64,000 bases of DNA. Source: Candidatus Paraluminiphilus aquimaris. GTDB taxonomy: Bacteria; Pseudomonadota; Gammaproteobacteria; Pseudomonadales; Halieaceae. A model generated the notes under the pieces. That model did not search any database. It was not told where the DNA came from and saw only the letters and a list, made by a program, of their open reading frames with translations. The DNA lies in assembly GCF_026230195.1 (NCBI RefSeq), contig NZ_CP036501.1:1364001-1428000 (forward strand), in the 5' to 3' direction. Position numbers and translations under genes: made by a program. Within the stretch, counting starts at the first letter, position 1; the number at the start of each line of letters is the position of its first letter. Shown piece after piece: positions 63,189-64,000 of the stretch.

Positions 63189-64000
63189 ATGGGATCAGCC
63201 ACAAATTGGACAAAGCTCAATTGGGAAGACCCGTTCGAACTCGACGCGCAGTTGACCGAAGAGCAGCGGATGGTGCGAGAGTCTGCGCGGCAGTACGCTC
63301 AAGATAGGCTTGCTCCTCGAGTGACCGACGCTTTTAGGAGCGAGAGCACGGACCCCGCTATTTTCCGAGAGATGGGGGAGGTCGGCTTGTTGGGTCCAAC
63401 CATTGAAGGTTATGGCTGTCCCGGTGTCGATTACGTGAGCTACGGTCTCATAGCCCGCGAGATAGAGCGCGTTGATTCGGGTTATCGGTCAATGTTAAGC
63501 GTCCAGTCGTCGCTCGTAATGTATCCCATATTTGCCTACGGCAATGATACGCAACGAGAGAAATACCTCCCCAAGCTCGCCACCGGTGAGTGGATAGGTT
63601 GTTTCGGTTTGACTGAACCTGATCACGGGTCTGATCCGGGTGGAATGATTACACGGGCTCGCACAACTGATGGTGGCTACCGTCTGACAGGCGCTAAGAT
63701 GTGGATTTCCAATAGCCCTATTGCTGATGTCTTCGTCGTCTGGGCGAAGACCGACGATGACATTATCCGCGGTTTCATTCTCGACAAAGGTATGCCGGGG
63801 CTCTCTGCGCCAAAAATTGAGGGGAAATTGGCGCTACGTGCATCGGTTACCGGTGAAATCGTTATGGATGATGTCTTTGTCCCTGAAGAAAACTTACTCC
63901 CCAATGTGTCAGGTCTTAAGGGACCATTCGGTTGTTTGAATAACGCCCGCTTCGGTATCGCTTGGGGAACGCTGGGTGCAGCAGAAACCTGTTGGCACAC
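63189..64000 (+). CDS. gcdH: Glutaryl-CoA dehydrogenase, partial (C-terminus outside window)
   Basis: FAD-dependent acyl-CoA dehydrogenase of lysine/tryptophan catabolism, oxidising and decarboxylating glutaryl-CoA to crotonyl-CoA. 270 codons are visible. The N-terminal [20 protein letters not shown], the FAD/substrate loop [17 protein letters not shown] and the [16 protein letters not shown] block are the glutaryl-CoA dehydrogenase pattern. The start ATG at 63189 is preceded by GTAGG. The catalytic Glu near the C-terminus lies outside the window. Confidence 0.9.
   Translation, partial: MGSATNWTKLNWEDPFELDAQLTEEQRMVRESARQYAQDRLAPRVTDAFRSESTDPAIFREMGEVGLLGPTIEGYGCPGVDYVSYGLIAREIERVDSGYRSMLSVQSSLVMYPIFAYGNDTQREKYLPKLATGEWIGCFGLTEPDHGSDPGGMITRARTTDGGYRLTGAKMWISNSPIADVFVVWAKTDDDIIRGFILDKGMPGLSAPKIEGKLALRASVTGEIVMDDVFVPEENLLPNVSGLKGPFGCLNNARFGIAWGTLGAAETCWH

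Overview
The window is a chromosomal segment of a marine-type gammaproteobacterium. The block gyrA / mtaD / ubiG / mupP / yciK, followed by serC-pheA-tyrA-aroA-cmk-rpsA-ihfB-lapAB-pyrF, is the order seen in Pseudomonas and relatives. The acyl-CoA catabolic genes, the atu-type cluster and the CioAB-type cytochrome bd suggest a Cellvibrionales/Halieaceae (OM60/NOR5)-like bacterium. That placement is inference from gene content and order; no marker was compared.

Region 1 (1-7.6 kb) holds, on the minus strand, rluA (cut by the window edge), pdxJ, a periplasmic cyclophilin, a YgiM-like SH3 protein and yciB. Divergent from these is the plus-strand run rnm(yciV)-yciO-scpA-scpB-rluB. Region 2 (7.6-24 kb) starts with the tightly overlapping minus-strand unit ubiG-mupP-yciK plus mtaD, divergent from gyrA. 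The plus-strand aromatic amino-acid/translation run serC-pheA-tyrA-aroA-cmk-rpsA follows and ends at a strong terminator. After that come ihfB-lapA-lapB-pyrF, a ComEA-like helix-hairpin-helix protein and a DHH phosphoesterase.

Region 3 (25-38 kb) is a catabolic block. A TetR regulator faces an operon of AtuA-like protein, acyl-CoA carboxylase beta, enoyl-CoA hydratase, biotin-carrying alpha subunit, nitronate monooxygenase and a TIGR03084-type protein. Palindromic operators lie under the operon promoter. The operon resembles the acyclic-terpene (geranyl-CoA) pathway but lacks several atu genes. It is followed by a GT-like orphan, two more crotonase-family genes, a family VIII-type esterase and an XRE/membrane-protein pair. 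Region 4 (38.8-52.6 kb) holds dbpA, tRNA-Asn, uvrB, an OmpA-like lipoprotein, a CioAB cytochrome bd operon with a 41-aa third subunit, and infC-rpmI-rplT-pheS-pheT-ihfA-merR. infC probably starts at a non-canonical ATC.

Region 5 (52.8-59.5 kb) is a small genomic island between two nearly identical tRNA-Pro(GGG) genes. It contains an N-terminal fragment of an integrase, several unrecognised small membrane or secreted proteins, a phage-type small protein with two decayed copies, and repeated duplications of its own segments. It is the most unusual part of the window. Region 6 (59.9-64 kb) returns to metabolism: a globin-like protein, an acylating aldehyde dehydrogenase, an NADP-dependent alkenal-reductase-like enzyme, and glutaryl-CoA dehydrogenase cut by the window end.
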